DNA from: Lolium rigidum
Taxonomy: Eukaryota; Streptophyta; Magnoliopsida; Poales; Poaceae
DNA length: 64,000 bases
Assembly (NCBI RefSeq): GCF_022539505.1
Contig: NC_061508.1
Span: 344,547,484-344,611,483 of the forward strand
Direction of reading: 5' to 3'
Shown here: positions 22,057 through 34,688 of the stretch, piece by piece
Layout of the letters: the number at the start of each line of letters is the position of its first letter
Numbering within the stretch: position 1 is the first letter of the stretch
Translations under genes and position numbers: made by a program
The notes under the pieces: model-generated
Databases searched by the model: none
Seen by the model: only the letters and a program-made list of their open reading frames with translations
What the model was told of the DNA's origin: nothing

Positions 22057-22869
22057 GATCTTTGGGCGGCGGGGTTAGGGTGATCAGGTGGCGGCGGGCG
22101 GCGGGGTTCGGGTGTGGGGAAGACAGGAGATGGCAGGGAGGCGGCGGAGGAACCATAAATCATGGCCGTGTGACTTCGGGCTTTGGGCTTTGGTGATGCC
22201 TCTCTCAGTCTTCAGGCTAGTTAGAGGCCCAGATGCTACTGGACTGATCCAGGCTCCATACAAAGTTGAGAGGTGGTGCGATTGCCAACATTTTTTTTGT
22301 GTTTTTTAAAATCCAACTTTCTCGCACTAGAAGAGAAACAAAATATTGCCGACATGTTTTGGTCTCTCTAGATTGGCCAGTTTGCCAATGTAGTTTTTTT
22401 CTTACAACAATCAACCACATTTGTCAGACCAACTTTTATGGTCCAGAAGGTCTTACAATTTATATGTACTCAAAAATAAATTAAATGTACGGTGGACACT
22501 CAAAATGTGGCATACCATTTGTGCCGGAAACTTGTTCCAAGTACTAGCTCGCTCCACTCGGAAATACCAGTGCTGATGTAAGTACGTCCACACTTCGATT
22601 GGAAAGGCACGTGGTCCACTAGGAGGTATACATATTAGGGCACTGCACTTACAAGTACAACAATGCACATGAAAGTACTGCGGTGTGGTGTGTGGAATTA
22701 TAGGCAGTGCACTTGGAAGAACTAGTTCGATGCACTTTGGAAATACCCACACTTATAAATAGTGGGAAGTGCAATAAAATATAAGAAAAATAATATCACG
22801 CGGTGCACCACTTGTGCGTCACGTGTCAACAGTGTAGCATCACATGCTATACCTACTTGGAGAAAAAAT
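22057..22869. other. COQ2 upstream region and intergenic sequence
   Basis: About 22057-22165 would be the 5' part of the COQ2 gene. It is C-rich on the minus strand and open in other frames, suggesting a disturbed transit-peptide region. The remainder has no recognised gene. Confidence 0.4.
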
Positions 22870-23405
22870 CTCATAGAGAAGACAAAAAAACAAGAAAACT
22901 AGCGAAAAACAAATCCAAACTACAAAAAAAACTACAGGGTCGGAAAAAGTAGCCTACCCACGTGTCTGCGAGGGTAGGTTACCATAGGAGTGAACATTAA
23001 TTAATTCTCCCCCATTGGATGCTACCCTTCTAAATTTTATCTTAGCCTTTCAGGAAGCCCATGGAGAGTACATATGGACTAGCTAGTTCCAGACCCCCCA
23101 CAATACGAATCGAGATTTCGGTCCACAACAAAACAACCAGGCCTACTTGTTAGTCTGAATTGTCTAAAAATAATGCAGTCTAAAGCGGTGATGGATTGTG
23201 TGCTTTGCTATTGATAAGACGCAACTTCGGAGGACATGGATGAAATCTTCAAAATTGGTCTACTAGGCACATCGGGTTCCTGTAATCTTCGAATGTAGGA
23301 CGTGTTGCTATATTAAAAAAGATAGCAAAGAACAGAAGATAAGAGAAAAAAGAGTCCGACATCACACCACACTCACGACCCCCGGCAACCTACTAGAGGA
23401 GGCCG
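22870..23405. repeat. Dispersed repeat, copy B
   Basis: Diverged relative of 5765-6290 in the same orientation, sharing 'aatcgagatttcggtccaca', 'aatgtaggacgtgttg', 'ccgacatcacaccacact' and 'caacctactagaggag'. No ends or coding region can be defined. Confidence 0.55.
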
Positions 23406-23828
23406 CTTTTTGCAAGTCTTTGCTGAATAAACAAAATAAATAAAGAATGCATAGAATATAGAAAGAAGCCAGTCCATTTTTTGCGTGCAAAAAGAGAGTT
23501 CACTAGCTAATATCTTTAGCTCAACCTGATTAAGCTGGTCCATTGAAGTGATTGATTTTGGTATTGGACACAAGTCATTTCCCAATAAATCGAGTTGACA
23601 AGGGTGGTGCGGTAGGCCGGAGTGACATATTCACCATTTCATGAAGGAAGCTTCCCGGCACATTTGTCTTCTAGGTGTTGTAAATAAACTATCTTGAGCA
23701 ACATACTACTTGCCTCCTCTTGTGGTTCCCCCGGGAACCCTCAAGTTCATCAATAAATTGATAGAGCTTCCTTTGATCGGCTAAGGATACCACCGCATGC
23801 GCAAAATGCAAGGGACACGATGTGCGGT
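23406..23828. other. Intergenic sequence left of the gypsy nest
   Basis: No feature is seen until the LTR start at 23829. Confidence 0.35.
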
Positions 23829-24703
23829 TGATACGTCTCCGACGTATCGATAATTTCTTATGTTCCATGCCACATTATTGATGATATCTATATGTTTTAT
23901 ACACACTTTATGTCATTATCATGCATTTTCTGGAACTAACCTATTAACAAGATGCCGAAGTGCCAGTTGATGTTTTCTGCTGTTTTTGGTTTCAGAAATC
24001 CTAGTAACGAAATATTCTCGGAATTGGACGAAATCAACGCCCAGGTTCCTATTTTGCCCGGAAGCATCCAGAACACACGAGAACCGCAGAGAGGGGGCAC
24101 GGAGCCCACCAAACCCTAGGCCGGCGCGGCCAGGGGGGCCCGCGCCCCCCTATAGTGTCGGCGCCCCTTCGACCTTCTGACGCCGCCTCTTCGCCTATAT
24201 AAAGCCCCTGGACCAAAAACCACGATACGGAAAAGCCACGGTACGAGAAACCATCCAGAGCCGTCGCCATCGCGAAGCCAAGATCTGGGGGACAGGAGTC
24301 TCTGTTCCGGCACGCCGCCGGGACGGGGAAGTGCCCCCGGAAGGCTTATCCATCGACACCGCTGCCATCTCCACCGCCATCTTCATCACCGCTGCTGTCT
24401 CCCATGAGGAGGGATTAGTTCTCCATCGAGGCTAAGGGCTGTACCGGTAGCTATGTGGTTAATCTCTCTCCTATGTACTTCAATACAATGATCTCATGAG
24501 CTGCCTTACATGATTGAGATTCATATGAGTTTTGTATCACAATTCATCTATGTGCTACTCTAGTGATGTTATTAAAGTAGTCTATTCCTCCTCCATGATG
24601 TAATGTTGGCAGTGTGTGCATCATGAAGTACTTGGTTTATGCTATGATTGTGATCTCTTGTAGATTATGAAGTTAACTATTACTATGATGGTATTGATGC
24701 GAT
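23829..24703 (+). repeat. 5' part of a TGATACG-type gypsy LTR, interrupted
   Basis: Begins 'tgatacgtctccgacgtatc', the start seen in a large group of Triticeae Ty3/gypsy LTRs. It is related to 32835-34435 but differs in its second half, so it belongs to another subfamily or is older. The LTR is cut at 24703, where the 2.17-kb LTR of another element begins; no continuation is visible to the right within this window. I cannot tell whether it was a solo LTR or part of a full element. Confidence 0.7.
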
Positions 24704-25187
24704 TGTTCGACGATATTTTGTATCAATATACTTAAAATACGGGTAGAGTATATCCACGTGTATCGTGAATGCAAACGTGAGGAGAATCTACCTTCAAAAA
24801 TAATATGCATCGCTGCACCATATAAGTATGGGCAGGATCAATTATACTTGGATGGACTAATAACTTAATTAGGCCAGTTCTTTAATTATTAAAGACTTTG
24901 ACCTGGATATGGGCCAGTTCTGTTTGTCCATGGAACCGATTCATCACATGATAGTTCATGGGCTTCCTAATTAAATCTGGTCGATGGACGTCTGCTGCAC
25001 GATCGATGTGCGCACGAAAGATTGGCCAGCTACGTACAGGACTCCAGTTATGTGCGTGTACGAAATATAGTACCTTATTATATATGCGTGCAGCTCACGA
25101 CACGAAAAGGCTGAACCCAGATCCTTACCAAACGAAGAGTCGCCCGATCTCGTATCTTCCACTTCCTTAAACCAGAGACCCTCTGCC

Positions 25188-25197
25188 TATATATATA
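25188..25197 (+). promoter_or_regulatory. LTR TATA box
   Basis: The sequence 'ctatatatatagag' sits about 480 bp into the LTR, followed by GC-rich sequence, the usual position of an RNA polymerase II promoter at the U3/R boundary. The transcription start would be expected near 25220. Confidence 0.55.
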
Positions 25198-25764
25198 GAG
25201 GACCAGGCGATGCGTCCAATGAGGACGGACCGAAGAAATCTCCACGAGGAGAGATCGCACCACGCAGAGAGAGACCATCCCCGCGCATACGCACCCAGCC
25301 AGAACTGCGCGAGCTTCTCGCCTCAAGACCCACGAAGAACTTCGCCTTCTTCTCGCGCAGGTGGCCGAGATAAGAGGGCGACTTGTTGTGCACCGTGAGG
25401 AGCACGCGTGCACCGCAGGCTAACCAGTTTGCCGGAGATCGAAGATCATGCCGGTTGTTTTCGCTAAGGGTGAGAAGTGACGCTAATATGTATGTTTCCT
25501 CTATTTGTATCTCGCATGAACACAGCTTTGGCCGAGGCCACGAAGTGTCGTCGTGTCCCCTGGACCGCGGGACTACATACCCGCGCTGTTGACAAAGGCG
25601 TTGTCGACGGTACGGTGGTCGCCGATCTACGGCCACCTTCCTCCACTGGCAGGTCATCGGACCGCCGGAAGTGGCGGTGTTGTTCTCGGCATGCCATGCT
25701 GGGAGCAGCCTCCGACGCCGGAGGTGCTTCCTAACGTGGCCAACGCCGAGTAATCTTCTTTCAC

Positions 25765-25878
25765 GGCAGCGACGCTCACGCGCCGGACGTCGGCGTGGTG
25801 CCGGCAGCGACGCTCTCGCGCCGGACGTTGGCGTGGTGCTGGCAGCGACGCTCTCGCGCCGGACGTCGGCGTTGTTCA
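25765..25878. repeat. Three 38-bp tandem units in the LTR
   Basis: Units start at 25765, 25803 and 25841 with 'ggcagcgacgctc', continue with 'gcgccggacgt' and end 'ggcgtggtgc'. The copies differ at a few positions. They lie downstream of the TATA box, in the transcribed part of the LTR. Confidence 0.8.
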
Positions 25879-26876
25879 CGCGGCAGCAGCCGCATTGTGA
25901 TGGGCGTCCGCGTGTTTTATCAGCCGCGGCCACATCGCGCTGGGCGTCGGCTCCATCCGCAGCATCCGCATCGCGCCGGGTGAGGGTGTCGTTCTGTCGG
26001 CAGCGGCGTTTGTCGCGCCGGACATGCTCATGCCGTGAGCAACATTGGCGCTCTTGTCGCGCCGGTAATCGGCGGCCGCGATGCTGCCGCGCTGAACCTC
26101 GGCCGGGCGTGTAGCTGTTCTGGGCGATGGGCTCGTTTGAGTTCGATCTACGCGGCTAGCTGGACTGTGCTTGTTACACACGCTCTAGCTGGAACTCATG
26201 CATTGCATGCGCGTGTACGTTAATACATGTGCAAATATTGTGTTTCACTCGGCCATGCCTGCTGGGAACCTACATGTCTACTTCCGCGGACCCTATCTCC
26301 GCACGACTCCTCTACTACGACTACTTCCGCGCGAGTGTACCCCTCGCGCCTTCGGCGAAACTACAAGTCGTTGCGACGTCAAGCCAAGCATAATCATGCA
26401 TGCTACCTCGACACCAACACCCGACGCCGCTCAAGACCGACGAGGCAAGACGGCAAGGCGGGCATGGCCGAAGCAAAGGCCATGCTATCCACGGCGCGTG
26501 TACACGCTAGTACACGGACTCTGCCGTCGCCAACACACACCACCACCATGCATGAAGAACGCGAGCGAAGACCGAAGACGACGACCAAGCAGCTTAATCG
26601 GAGGTGTCTCGCGGTTCTATCCGTGGGAGTAATTAACCGGGTGTCTTCCGAGGCCCCGGGAACCAGGAAACCACAATCGCCTAGTCATACTGGCCGCGCT
26701 AGCAGGCCACACGAAGCGCACGATCGGGATTAGTCTTTTAGTCGTGACGATTAATTGTATTTTTCCCCTTTTATTTGTTTTTGTGTACTTTGTACACTGG
26801 CACGCCCGCATTATTTTTCCCCGGTGTAAGGGAGCCGCTTTTCACCTTAGCGTCCTCTTTTTCGTGTCAAACAAAT

Positions 26877-26894
26877 TGGCACGCCCGGTGGGAC
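26877..26894 (+). other. Primer-binding site
   Basis: 'tggcacgcccggtgggac' begins three bases after the LTR end and starts with TGG, complementary to the CCA tail of a tRNA. The same form is common in large plant gypsy elements. The tRNA was not determined. Confidence 0.7.
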
Positions 26895-26995
26895 CTGGTT
26901 CTCCTCCCATCTTTGCTGCACATTGGTCGCGGCTCGGTCTTCGCTTGGTCTTCCAAATGCATTGCATCTTGCATGACATGTTGCATGAAGGGTCA

Positions 26996-29676
26996 ATGGA
27001 GGCATTCCTCGATGGTAAGCATCATCTTGCGGGTCTTTTCCCCGACCTCGCCGACGTGGTAATCCGGTTTGGGTCCGTGATCCCCAAGTTTGAGGACAAC
27101 CGCCAGGTGCAGGATACCACCCAAGAGGCGGAGTCAAAGAAAGCCCGAGAGAGGGCGTTCGCCAACACTAAGAAGGTGCGCTGCGAGCTTATGCTTGAAG
27201 CACGCACCCTCTTGAAGAACACTTCAGTTTCAGTCTCGGTATCCGGCGTCAAACCGAAAATTACCGAGCGGACTGGACAGCGCACGGAGGCTGAGCTTCT
27301 CGAGGCTCTTGAGGCTGTTTCCGCTAACCTGCGGAGTCTCAAGGCAAGCGCCCGTGCATCACGGAGCCCACACCGCCTTCGCAACCTCAGGAGGAAGTAC
27401 CAAAGCGTACAACGCCTTCATCGACTGATGAGCTCCCGCATTGCCCAAAAGGCCTTCTTCGATGAGGACGGTCTTTTGGCGCAACGCAGTTCGCCCACAA
27501 GGTGTTCACGTGCAACACCCTAAATTCCCCAGATGGCTTGTTCCTCGCTCAATGCGGGAATGAGCCATCCAAAATCAAGGAGCTCGTACGCCGGGCGATC
27601 ATGAGGGAATTCTGGAAGCGGCGCCCCGGAAAGCATCCCGTGCTGCCGGGCCAAACCGTCGCCTTCGACCCGATCAGCGACGGCTCGCTCCGCCTGAGTA
27701 TGTGGGCCCCATGCTTCCATACCTCGGCGGGAGACGGGCTGCCCTCCTCCAACGCCAACAACAGGTTCTCGCTTCTTCGGAACGAAGCACCCGCTCCGCG
27801 GGAGGAGGACCTGCGACAAGAACTGCGTCAACTCCAAGACCAAATGAGCCACCTTCAAAGGAGGCTCGATGGACAAGGAGAACGCCCTGAATCATCGGCG
27901 CAAGGTGCGAACAGGAATAGGCGCCCTGCTCTAACCCCTCGCCCTCAACATGAGCGCCAAACTTTGGCGCCTAGACGACGTCCTTCTCCTACACGCCTTA
28001 ACTATCGGGGGCATCATGCTTTCCCGCCACGCGACAGTAGGTGGCCTCGAGACGATGCCGCAGACCACCGCCCCATGCAACAATGGCGACCACGGAGAGA
28101 GTCGGCGCCCACCCGGGCACCACCACTTGCAAGGCGCGAGGAAGTGAGGCGCGAGCCGGAACCCATCAGGGTACCACCGCCTCGAAGCGAGGACGTGAGG
28201 CGCGAGCCGGCGCCCACCAGAGTATCACCACCTCGACGTGAGGAGGTGAGACGGGAAGAGGTGCGGGAGCGGGCAACAAACAATCCGATCGCCCCACTAG
28301 CTCCATCGACTCGGCGAGGTGTACCACCTCTCCTACCTACACCGCCCATTCCACCAAGAGTTCAGGGTGCTCTTACCGAGAACCAACGCAAGCGCGAACG
28401 GCGCCGGAGGAATCGACAAGTCCTCTACAAGGAGCTTGAAGGCTTGGTGCTCCGGCACACCCAGGTCCGCCTTCGGGGCGATGGCGACGTCCTAGAGAAC
28501 GACCGAATCACATTCCGCATCTCCCCAGACTTGGAGCGGCATGAAAGGTATACCTACCTTCTGAGCCGCCTCACGCCAAAACCACGCAAGGCACAACCCG
28601 GTGCCGCGGAACGAGAAGGAGCGGGGGTCACGCCGGCCGCGGGGGTCACCTCGGCTGCTCCTCCAACGATCCTTAAACAAGGAAGCGATGTCTCTCCTAT
28701 GGAGGGAGTGACGGACGTCTCTCCTATGGAGGGAGTTGAAAAGATGCCCAAGGAGCGTCCCGATGACGCCCTAGACGGAGGTGTCGAGACCAGACCCGTC
28801 GAGGCGCAACCCAATGCTACCCTCGAACTTCCTCAACGCATGGAGGAGGCGCCTGCTCAGGTTTCTCTCAACAGGGAGGAACAGGAAGGCGAGACTACGG
28901 CCCTGCACCGCGGGGAGGATGAGGCGAAGAAGAACACGGCCTCATGCGGCACTCTAGCAGTGTGCTCGCGTGACGAGGAAGCAGGGTGGCAACCACCAAG
29001 TGTCACCCACGAATTTACATACTCTTCGGACAAGGAGATTGTGCCAAACCCAAGGGCTAATTTCCGCACAGCCCTGCTGCCGGGCCTCGGCCATGTTCGC
29101 TCATGGTTCAAGGGAGCCGAAGCTGCAGCAAAATCAAGCACCTCAGAAGAAGAGGCAAGATCGACAGCCTCCTCCCTCCCCATCACGACCGGAGGTGGCA
29201 AGAAGCCTAGGTGCTCCAAACGTGACCGGGATATTTCCCCGGTCCGGTACACGGACATGGCGTCGAGGCTTCCCGAAGATCAAGCCCGGCTACAACAAGT
29301 GGCGGGCCGGCCAGGAGCCGGAACTCGCCTAAAAGCACTGGCGCTTCAAGGCATGGAGAAAGGCGTTTCAGCTTTGGGTGATCCTATCGAAGCTCAAAGT
29401 GGGGACGAGGAGGCTTCCGACGCCGCCTCTTCCTCCTCACTAGAGACGCTCCCCACCCCGCCATATGACGACATGGACGCGTCCGTCCCTTCGGACGACG
29501 AGTCCTACCTACAAGACCTCCACACCGCACCGGTGCGCATGGCGACGGAGAGCGAAGACGCAGAGGCGGCAGCTGCAAAGGCCAAAGAGCTCGCGGCGCA
29601 AAAGGGCATCCTCGATAGCTCTTCCAGCAAGGAAGCTCTCGGCGACGAAAACTTAGCCGATCAAGTGCGCCGGTAA
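26996..29676 (+). pseudogene. Long N-terminal part of a gypsy gag polyprotein
   Basis: The first in-frame ATG after the primer-binding site is at 26996 ('MEAFLDGKHH'). The frame shifts near 27478 and then stays open to a single TAA at 29674-29676, after which the same frame continues into the gag core. The protein is very charged. It has 'ARTLLKNTSVSVSVSG' and 'FTCNTLNSPDGLFLAQCGN' early, a coiled-coil-like 'EEDLRQELRQLQDQMSHL', repeated Pro/Arg blocks ('REEVRREPEPIRVPPPR' and variants, about 28130-28270), a duplicated 'SPMEGV' and long acidic stretches. No enzyme domain is recognised. About 900 residues precede the gag core, far more than in most gypsy elements. Confidence 0.65.
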
Positions 29677-30847
29677 GACTGCAAACTTAACGGGCTAACG
29701 TCAAAGTTAGACAAATTCATGACGTTCATGATGCAGAATACCAAGGTGGCCGACCCACAGGAGGAGGAACTCCTATCCGGCGAAGCAGGAGATGCCCTCC
29801 ATAATGAAGGAAATCAGCGACAAGACTCGGGCTCGCACGCTCGACCATTGGTCCCATCCGGCCTCGCGCACGCAGAGCCAAGTCCGAGCGACCTCAAGGG
29901 CTACTACGACCTTGTTGAGAGCATGGTCACCAAGAAATTCAAACAGATGGCCATTGACCAGGCGCCTCGTTCCTCGGAGAACGAGCTAGAGAAGCCCTAT
30001 GAAGCATGGCATGATCTAGTGTCATTCCCCGCCGGGTGGCATCCGCCCAAGTTTCGCCGGTTCGACGGAACCGGTGATGCAAGGGAGCACTTAGCCTACT
30101 TCGAGGCGGCATGTGGCGACACCACCAACAGCTCGTCGCTCCTTCTCCGACAATTTTCGGGGTCATTAACCGGCCCCGCCTTCCACTGGTATAGCCGCCT
30201 TCCAGGTGGGATCGATCGGCAGCTGGGCGGGCATGAAGGAAGTCTTCAAACGACACTTCGTCGCCATGAAGAAAGACTTCTCCATTGTCGAACTGTCGCA
30301 AGTGCGACAACGGCGAGAGGAGTCCATCGACGACTACATCGTCCGTTTCCGCAACAGCTATGTGCGCCTCGCTAGAGAGATGCACCTCGAGGATGCCATT
30401 GAAATATGCGTCCACGGCATGCTTTGCAACACTTGTTCGCTTGAAGTCTCTCGGCGCGAGCCCGGAAATTTCAGCGCTCTCAGCTCGGCTGTGGCAGCCA
30501 CAAAGCTAGAGTTTGAGAAGTCGCCGCAAATCATGGAGCTCTACAAGAACGCCACCGCCTACGACCCCGCGAAGAGGTTCAACTCAACGTCCAAACCACC
30601 CGCCAACAACAGCAAGCAAACGGCGAGCGTGGAGACGAATTCCACTAGAGTATTCGCCTCCGCCCCACGAAACAATGCGCCTTTCGTAGGCGCAAGGGGT
30701 GATCAAGGAGGAAGACAACGACCATCCATGCAAGAGCTCCTCAAGAAACAATATATTTTCCGGCGGGACTTGGTGCACGATATGTTCAACCAGCTAATGG
30801 AACACCGCGCAATAAACTTGCCGGATCCGCAAAGACCGACCGGGTAA
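29677..30847 (+). pseudogene. Gypsy gag core (retrotrans_gag domain), frameshifted
   Basis: Continues the preceding frame after one stop. Core landmarks are '[19 protein letters not shown]', '[17 protein letters not shown]', and after a one-base insertion near 30205, '[18 protein letters not shown]', '[18 protein letters not shown]' and 'CVHGM'. This is the capsid-like retrotrans_gag fold that packages element RNA. It ends in a low-complexity Asn/Ala region and '[16 protein letters not shown]', with a stop at 30845-30847. The breaks make this copy unable to produce Gag. Confidence 0.8.
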
Positions 30848-31500
30848 ATATGGTTGACAATCCTCTCTATTGCCCATATCACAGGTATGTGGGCCACAAG
30901 ATAGAAGATTGTATCTCCTTCAAGGAATGGCTCCAAAGAGCCATCAACGAGAAGAGGATCAACCTCGACGCTGAGGCTATCAACCCCGACTACCACGCCG
31001 TGAACATGGTGAGCGTGGATTCTTCCATGACGAAGAGCGGGGCATCATGGGTCCCGTTTTCTCAAGTTGAGCATCAACTTTCGAGCCTCGTCATGGCTTC
31101 AGCCTCGGCACCTTCCGTCAACAACGGGGCCGTAGGCCCCTCCCGCGGTGAGGAGCCTTGGAGCACGGTGCGGCGCCGGACGCACACAAGGCCGGTGCCC
31201 TCGCGACTCCCTCACCAATGGTTTGAGAAACGTACCTCTCTCACAGTCCCGAGACGCTTTGATCCAAGTCAGCGTCGCCCGCCACCAAGATTCGTGCCCA
31301 AGTCGGAGGGCGACGAGGCTTTCCCTCGACGCGGGCGGATATTGCCCACTTTGGAGCAGTTCTTCCCGCAACGTCCAACTCGAGCAGCAGAGGACGCCCA
31401 AGAAGAAACCAATGCCTCGAAGTCGTCAAACGTAGCAAGTTGCAACGTGGTCCTCGACTGCGGAGATGCAAGCAGCTCCGAGGCCGACGATGTACTCACC
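30844..31500 (+). pseudogene. Gypsy gag C-terminus with zinc-knuckle-like motif
   Basis: In a shifted frame the polyprotein resumes with 'VDNPLYCPYHRYVGHKIEDC', a Cys/His cluster (C-x2-H-x4-H-x4-C) resembling the nucleic-acid-binding knuckle of plant gypsy gag, followed by 'FKEWLQRAINEKRINLD'. A basic, proline-rich linker comes next. The frame shifts again near 31490-31510 into the protease frame. Confidence 0.65.
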
Positions 31501-32674
31501 TCTCAAGAGCGGGGAGGTGTTCCGCGCCGAGGGCTCCACGACGGAGCCCCTATTGCAGGAAGTCAACATGAACCTGCGCAGCGGCAAGGTTTTGCCCGAA
31601 GCAGCGAAAGCAAAACCGCAAAGGGCGGCCAAGACGGATGCCTCGAAAGAGGCGCCACCAAGGGAAGATGCACAACTCCCCCAAGACAAAGAAAAGTTAA
31701 CATCTAAAGACGTCGACTACAACATCATCGCCCACCTGAAGCGAGTTCCGGCACTATTGAGTGTTTACGACGCTCTCATGCTAGTGCCGGACCTGCGTCA
31801 GGCGCTCATACATGCACTGCAAGCACCGGAGCTGTACGAGGTGGCCATGGCAAAGCATCGCCTCCTCTCAAACACGTTGTACGTGAATGAGATCACGTTC
31901 GACGACGACGACCGGCTTTTAGAGGAAGGAGACCACAATCGGCCCCTCTACATGGAAGGGAACATCGGGGCTACCCACCTGCGGCGAGTCCTCGTCGACC
32001 CCGGCTCCGCCGTGAACATTCTGCCTGTCAAGAGCTGGACGCGGGCAGGTTTCACGACGAGCGACTTGGAGCCCACCGACGTGATGATTTGCGGCTTCGA
32101 CAACCAAGGGAAGCCCACCTTGGGCGCCATCACTGTGAGGATACAAATGTCCACCTTCAGCTTCAAGGTGCGGTTCTATGTCATCGAGGCGAACACATCC
32201 TACTCCGCACTCTTGGGGAGGCCGTGGATCCACAAGTACCGTGTGGTACCATCCACGCTTCACCAATGCCTCAAGTTTCTAGATGGGAACGGCACGCAGC
32301 AACGCATCGTCGGCAACGCCTCTCCTTACACCGTGCAGGAGTCGCATCATGCCGACGCAAAATACTACTTCCCCGTCGACAACAACGGCCAAAAACAGGG
32401 GCGTGCTGCACCAGTAGCCGACACTCAGCCCAAGGCCGGCGCCACTTGGGCTATTGAGGGAAAGAGCCTCATCACGCCATCCTCACCCACAAACATGAGA
32501 GGCTCATCCTCTCGTCAAGATGGTGGCCACATGACGGGGGCAGATTTTTCTACGCCCACCCCAACCAAGCCCTTGCTGTTAAAAGCGAGGATCCCTACGT
32601 CGACGACGAGCAGGTCAACAACTAAGCTGACCCGCCACGACCCTTCCACCTCCTCAACGTCGGAGTCCCGGTAG
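31466..32674 (+). pseudogene. Gypsy aspartic protease region, element lacks RT and integrase
   Basis: Retropepsin-like domain: '[18 protein letters not shown]' holds the D-x-G active-site triad, and '[16 protein letters not shown]' is the conserved C-terminal strand. Upstream is the linker '[15 protein letters not shown]' typical of large gypsy polyproteins. The frame ends at 32674 in Ser/Thr-rich sequence. The element is then interrupted at 32835 by another LTR retrotransposon, and no RT, RNase H or integrase from it is seen in the window. It is therefore truncated or non-autonomous. Confidence 0.75.
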
Positions 32675-32834
32675 TTAACACTTCGCTCTACAGGTGCTCA
32701 AGGCCGCAGCACGCTGAACGCCGACAGTGGTGCGCCGCTAACACTTCGAGCACGAGGAGCGCTCAAGACGAAGCCCGCTCCTTCCGTAGGAGCGGCTAAC
32801 AAGCAAGGCGTCATCAAGGAGGCTCTAAGAGGAG

Positions 32835-34435
32835 TGATACGTCTCCGACGTATCGATAATTTCTTATGTTCTATGCCATATAATTGATGATACCTACATG
32901 TTTTATGCACACTTTATGTCATATTCGTGCATTTTCTGGAACTAACCTATTAACAAGATGCCGAAGTGCCGATTCTTGTTTTACTGCTGTTTTTGGTTTC
33001 AGAAATCCTAGTAAAGAAATATTCTCGGAATTGGACGAAATCAAAGCCCGGGGGCCTATTTTTCCACGAAGCTTCCGGAAGTCCGAAGACGAGACGAAGA
33101 GGGGCCACGGGGTGGCCAAACCCTAGGGCGGCGCGGCCCCACCCCCGGCCGCGCCGGCCTATGGTGTGGGCCCCCGTGCCGCCTCTTGACTTGCCCTTCC
33201 GCCTACTTAAAGCCTCCGTGACGAAACCCCCGGTGCCGAGAGCCACGATACGGAAAACCTTGCGAGACGCCGTCGCCGCCGATCCCATCTCGGGGGATCC
33301 GAGGAGATCACCTCCGGCACCCTGCCGGAGAGGGGATTCATCTCCCGGAGGACTCTACACCGCCATGGTCGCCTCCGGAGTGATGAGTGAGTAGTCTACC
33401 CCTGGACTATGGGTCCATAACAGTAGCTAGATGGTTGTCTTCTCCTCATTATGCTTCATTGTTAGATCTTGTGAGCTGCCTAACATGATCAAGATCATCT
33501 ATCTGTAATTCTATATGTTGTGTTTGTCGGGATCCGATGGATAGAGAATACTATGTCATGTTAATTATCAAGTTATTATACATGTGTTGTTTATGATCTT
33601 GCATGCTCTCCGTTTCTAGTAGAGGCTCTGGCCAAGTTTTTACTTTTAACTCCAAGAGGGAGTACTTATGCTCGATAGTGGGTTCATGCCTGCATTGACA
33701 CACGGGACGATGACGAGAAAGTTCTAAGGTTGTGTTGTGCTTGTTGCCACTAGGGATAAAACATTGGCGCTATGTCAGAGGATGTAGTTGTTGATTACAT
33801 TACGCACCATACTTAATGCAATTGTCTGTTGTTAGCAACTTAATGCTTGGAGGGGTTCGGATGATAACTCTGAAGGTGGACTTTTTAGGCATAGATGCGG
33901 TTGGATGGCGGTCTATGTACTTTGTCGTAATGCCCAATTAAATCTCACTATACTTATCATGTCATGTATGTGCATTGTTATGCCCTCTCTATTTGTCAAT
34001 TGCTCGATTGTAATTTGTTCACCCAACATGCTTTTATCTTATGGGAGAGACACCTCTAGTGAGCTGTGGACCCCGGTCCATTCTTTAATACTTGAAATAC
34101 AAATCTGTCTGCAATACTTGTTTTACTATTTTCTCTGCAAACAATCATCTTCCACACAATACGGTTAATCCTTTGTTACAGCAAGCCGGTGAGATTGACA
34201 ACCTCATCTGTTTCGTTGGGGCAAAGTACTTTGGTTGTGTTGTGCGGGTTCCACGTTGGCGCCGGAATCTCCGGTGTTGCGCCGCACTACATCCGCCGCC
34301 ATCAACCTTCAACGTGCTTCTTGGCTCCTCCTGGTTCGATAAACCTTGGTTTCTTTACGAGGGAAAACTTGTTGTTGTGCGCATCATACCTTCCTCTTGG
34401 GGTTGCCCAACGAACGTGTGAAATACACGCCATCA
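32835..34435 (+). repeat. 5' LTR (1.6 kb) of a TGATACG-type gypsy element
   Basis: Runs from 'tgatacgtctccgacgtatc' to 'aaatacacgccatca', giving TGAT...ATCA ends. It is followed by a spacer and a primer-binding site. The same sequence recurs at 39392-40463 with few differences, which identifies the pair of LTRs and suggests a fairly young insertion. It was inserted into the long-gag gypsy element at 32834/32835. Confidence 0.85.
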
Positions 34436-34446
34436 AGCATATTTTA

Positions 34447-34464
34447 CGGCGCCGTTGCGGTGGA
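34447..34464 (+). other. Primer-binding site (degenerate tRNA-Asp type)
   Basis: 'cggcgccgttgcggtgga' lies 11 bases after the LTR end and resembles the TGGCGCCGTTGCCGGGGA site common in Athila-like gypsy elements, with several changes. The first base is C rather than T. Confidence 0.55.
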
Positions 34465-34688
34465 GATCAAGACACTGCTGCAAGGGAGTCTCCACTTCTC
34501 AATCACTTTACTTTTTTTTTGTCTTGCTTTATTTTATTTACTACTTTGTTTGCTGCATTATATCAAAACACAAAAAAATTAGTTGCTAGCTTTACTTTAT
34601 TTATTGTCTTGCACTCTATATCAAAAACACAAAAAATTAGTTTACTTGCATTTACTTTATCTAGTTCGCTTTATTTACTATTGCTAAA

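Larger units (their letters stand above)
24704..26873 (+). repeat. 5' LTR (2.17 kb) of a Tat/Ogre-like gypsy element
   Basis: Starts TGTTCGAC and ends GTCAAACA just before a primer-binding site, so the termini TGTT...AACA are inverted as LTR ends should be. A TATA box lies at 25188-25197. Three 38-bp tandem units occupy 25765-25878. The region is GC-rich and shows accidental open frames on both strands, including one of 248 codons on the minus strand. The matching 3' LTR is not in the window. The lineage call rests on the long LTR and the gag style and is tentative. Confidence 0.65.

Noticed and set aside
25187..25933. 248-codon minus-strand frame in the long LTR
   Set aside because: Lies over the TATA box and the 38-bp repeats of an LTR, is Arg/Ser-rich in a GC-rich tract and has no family motif.
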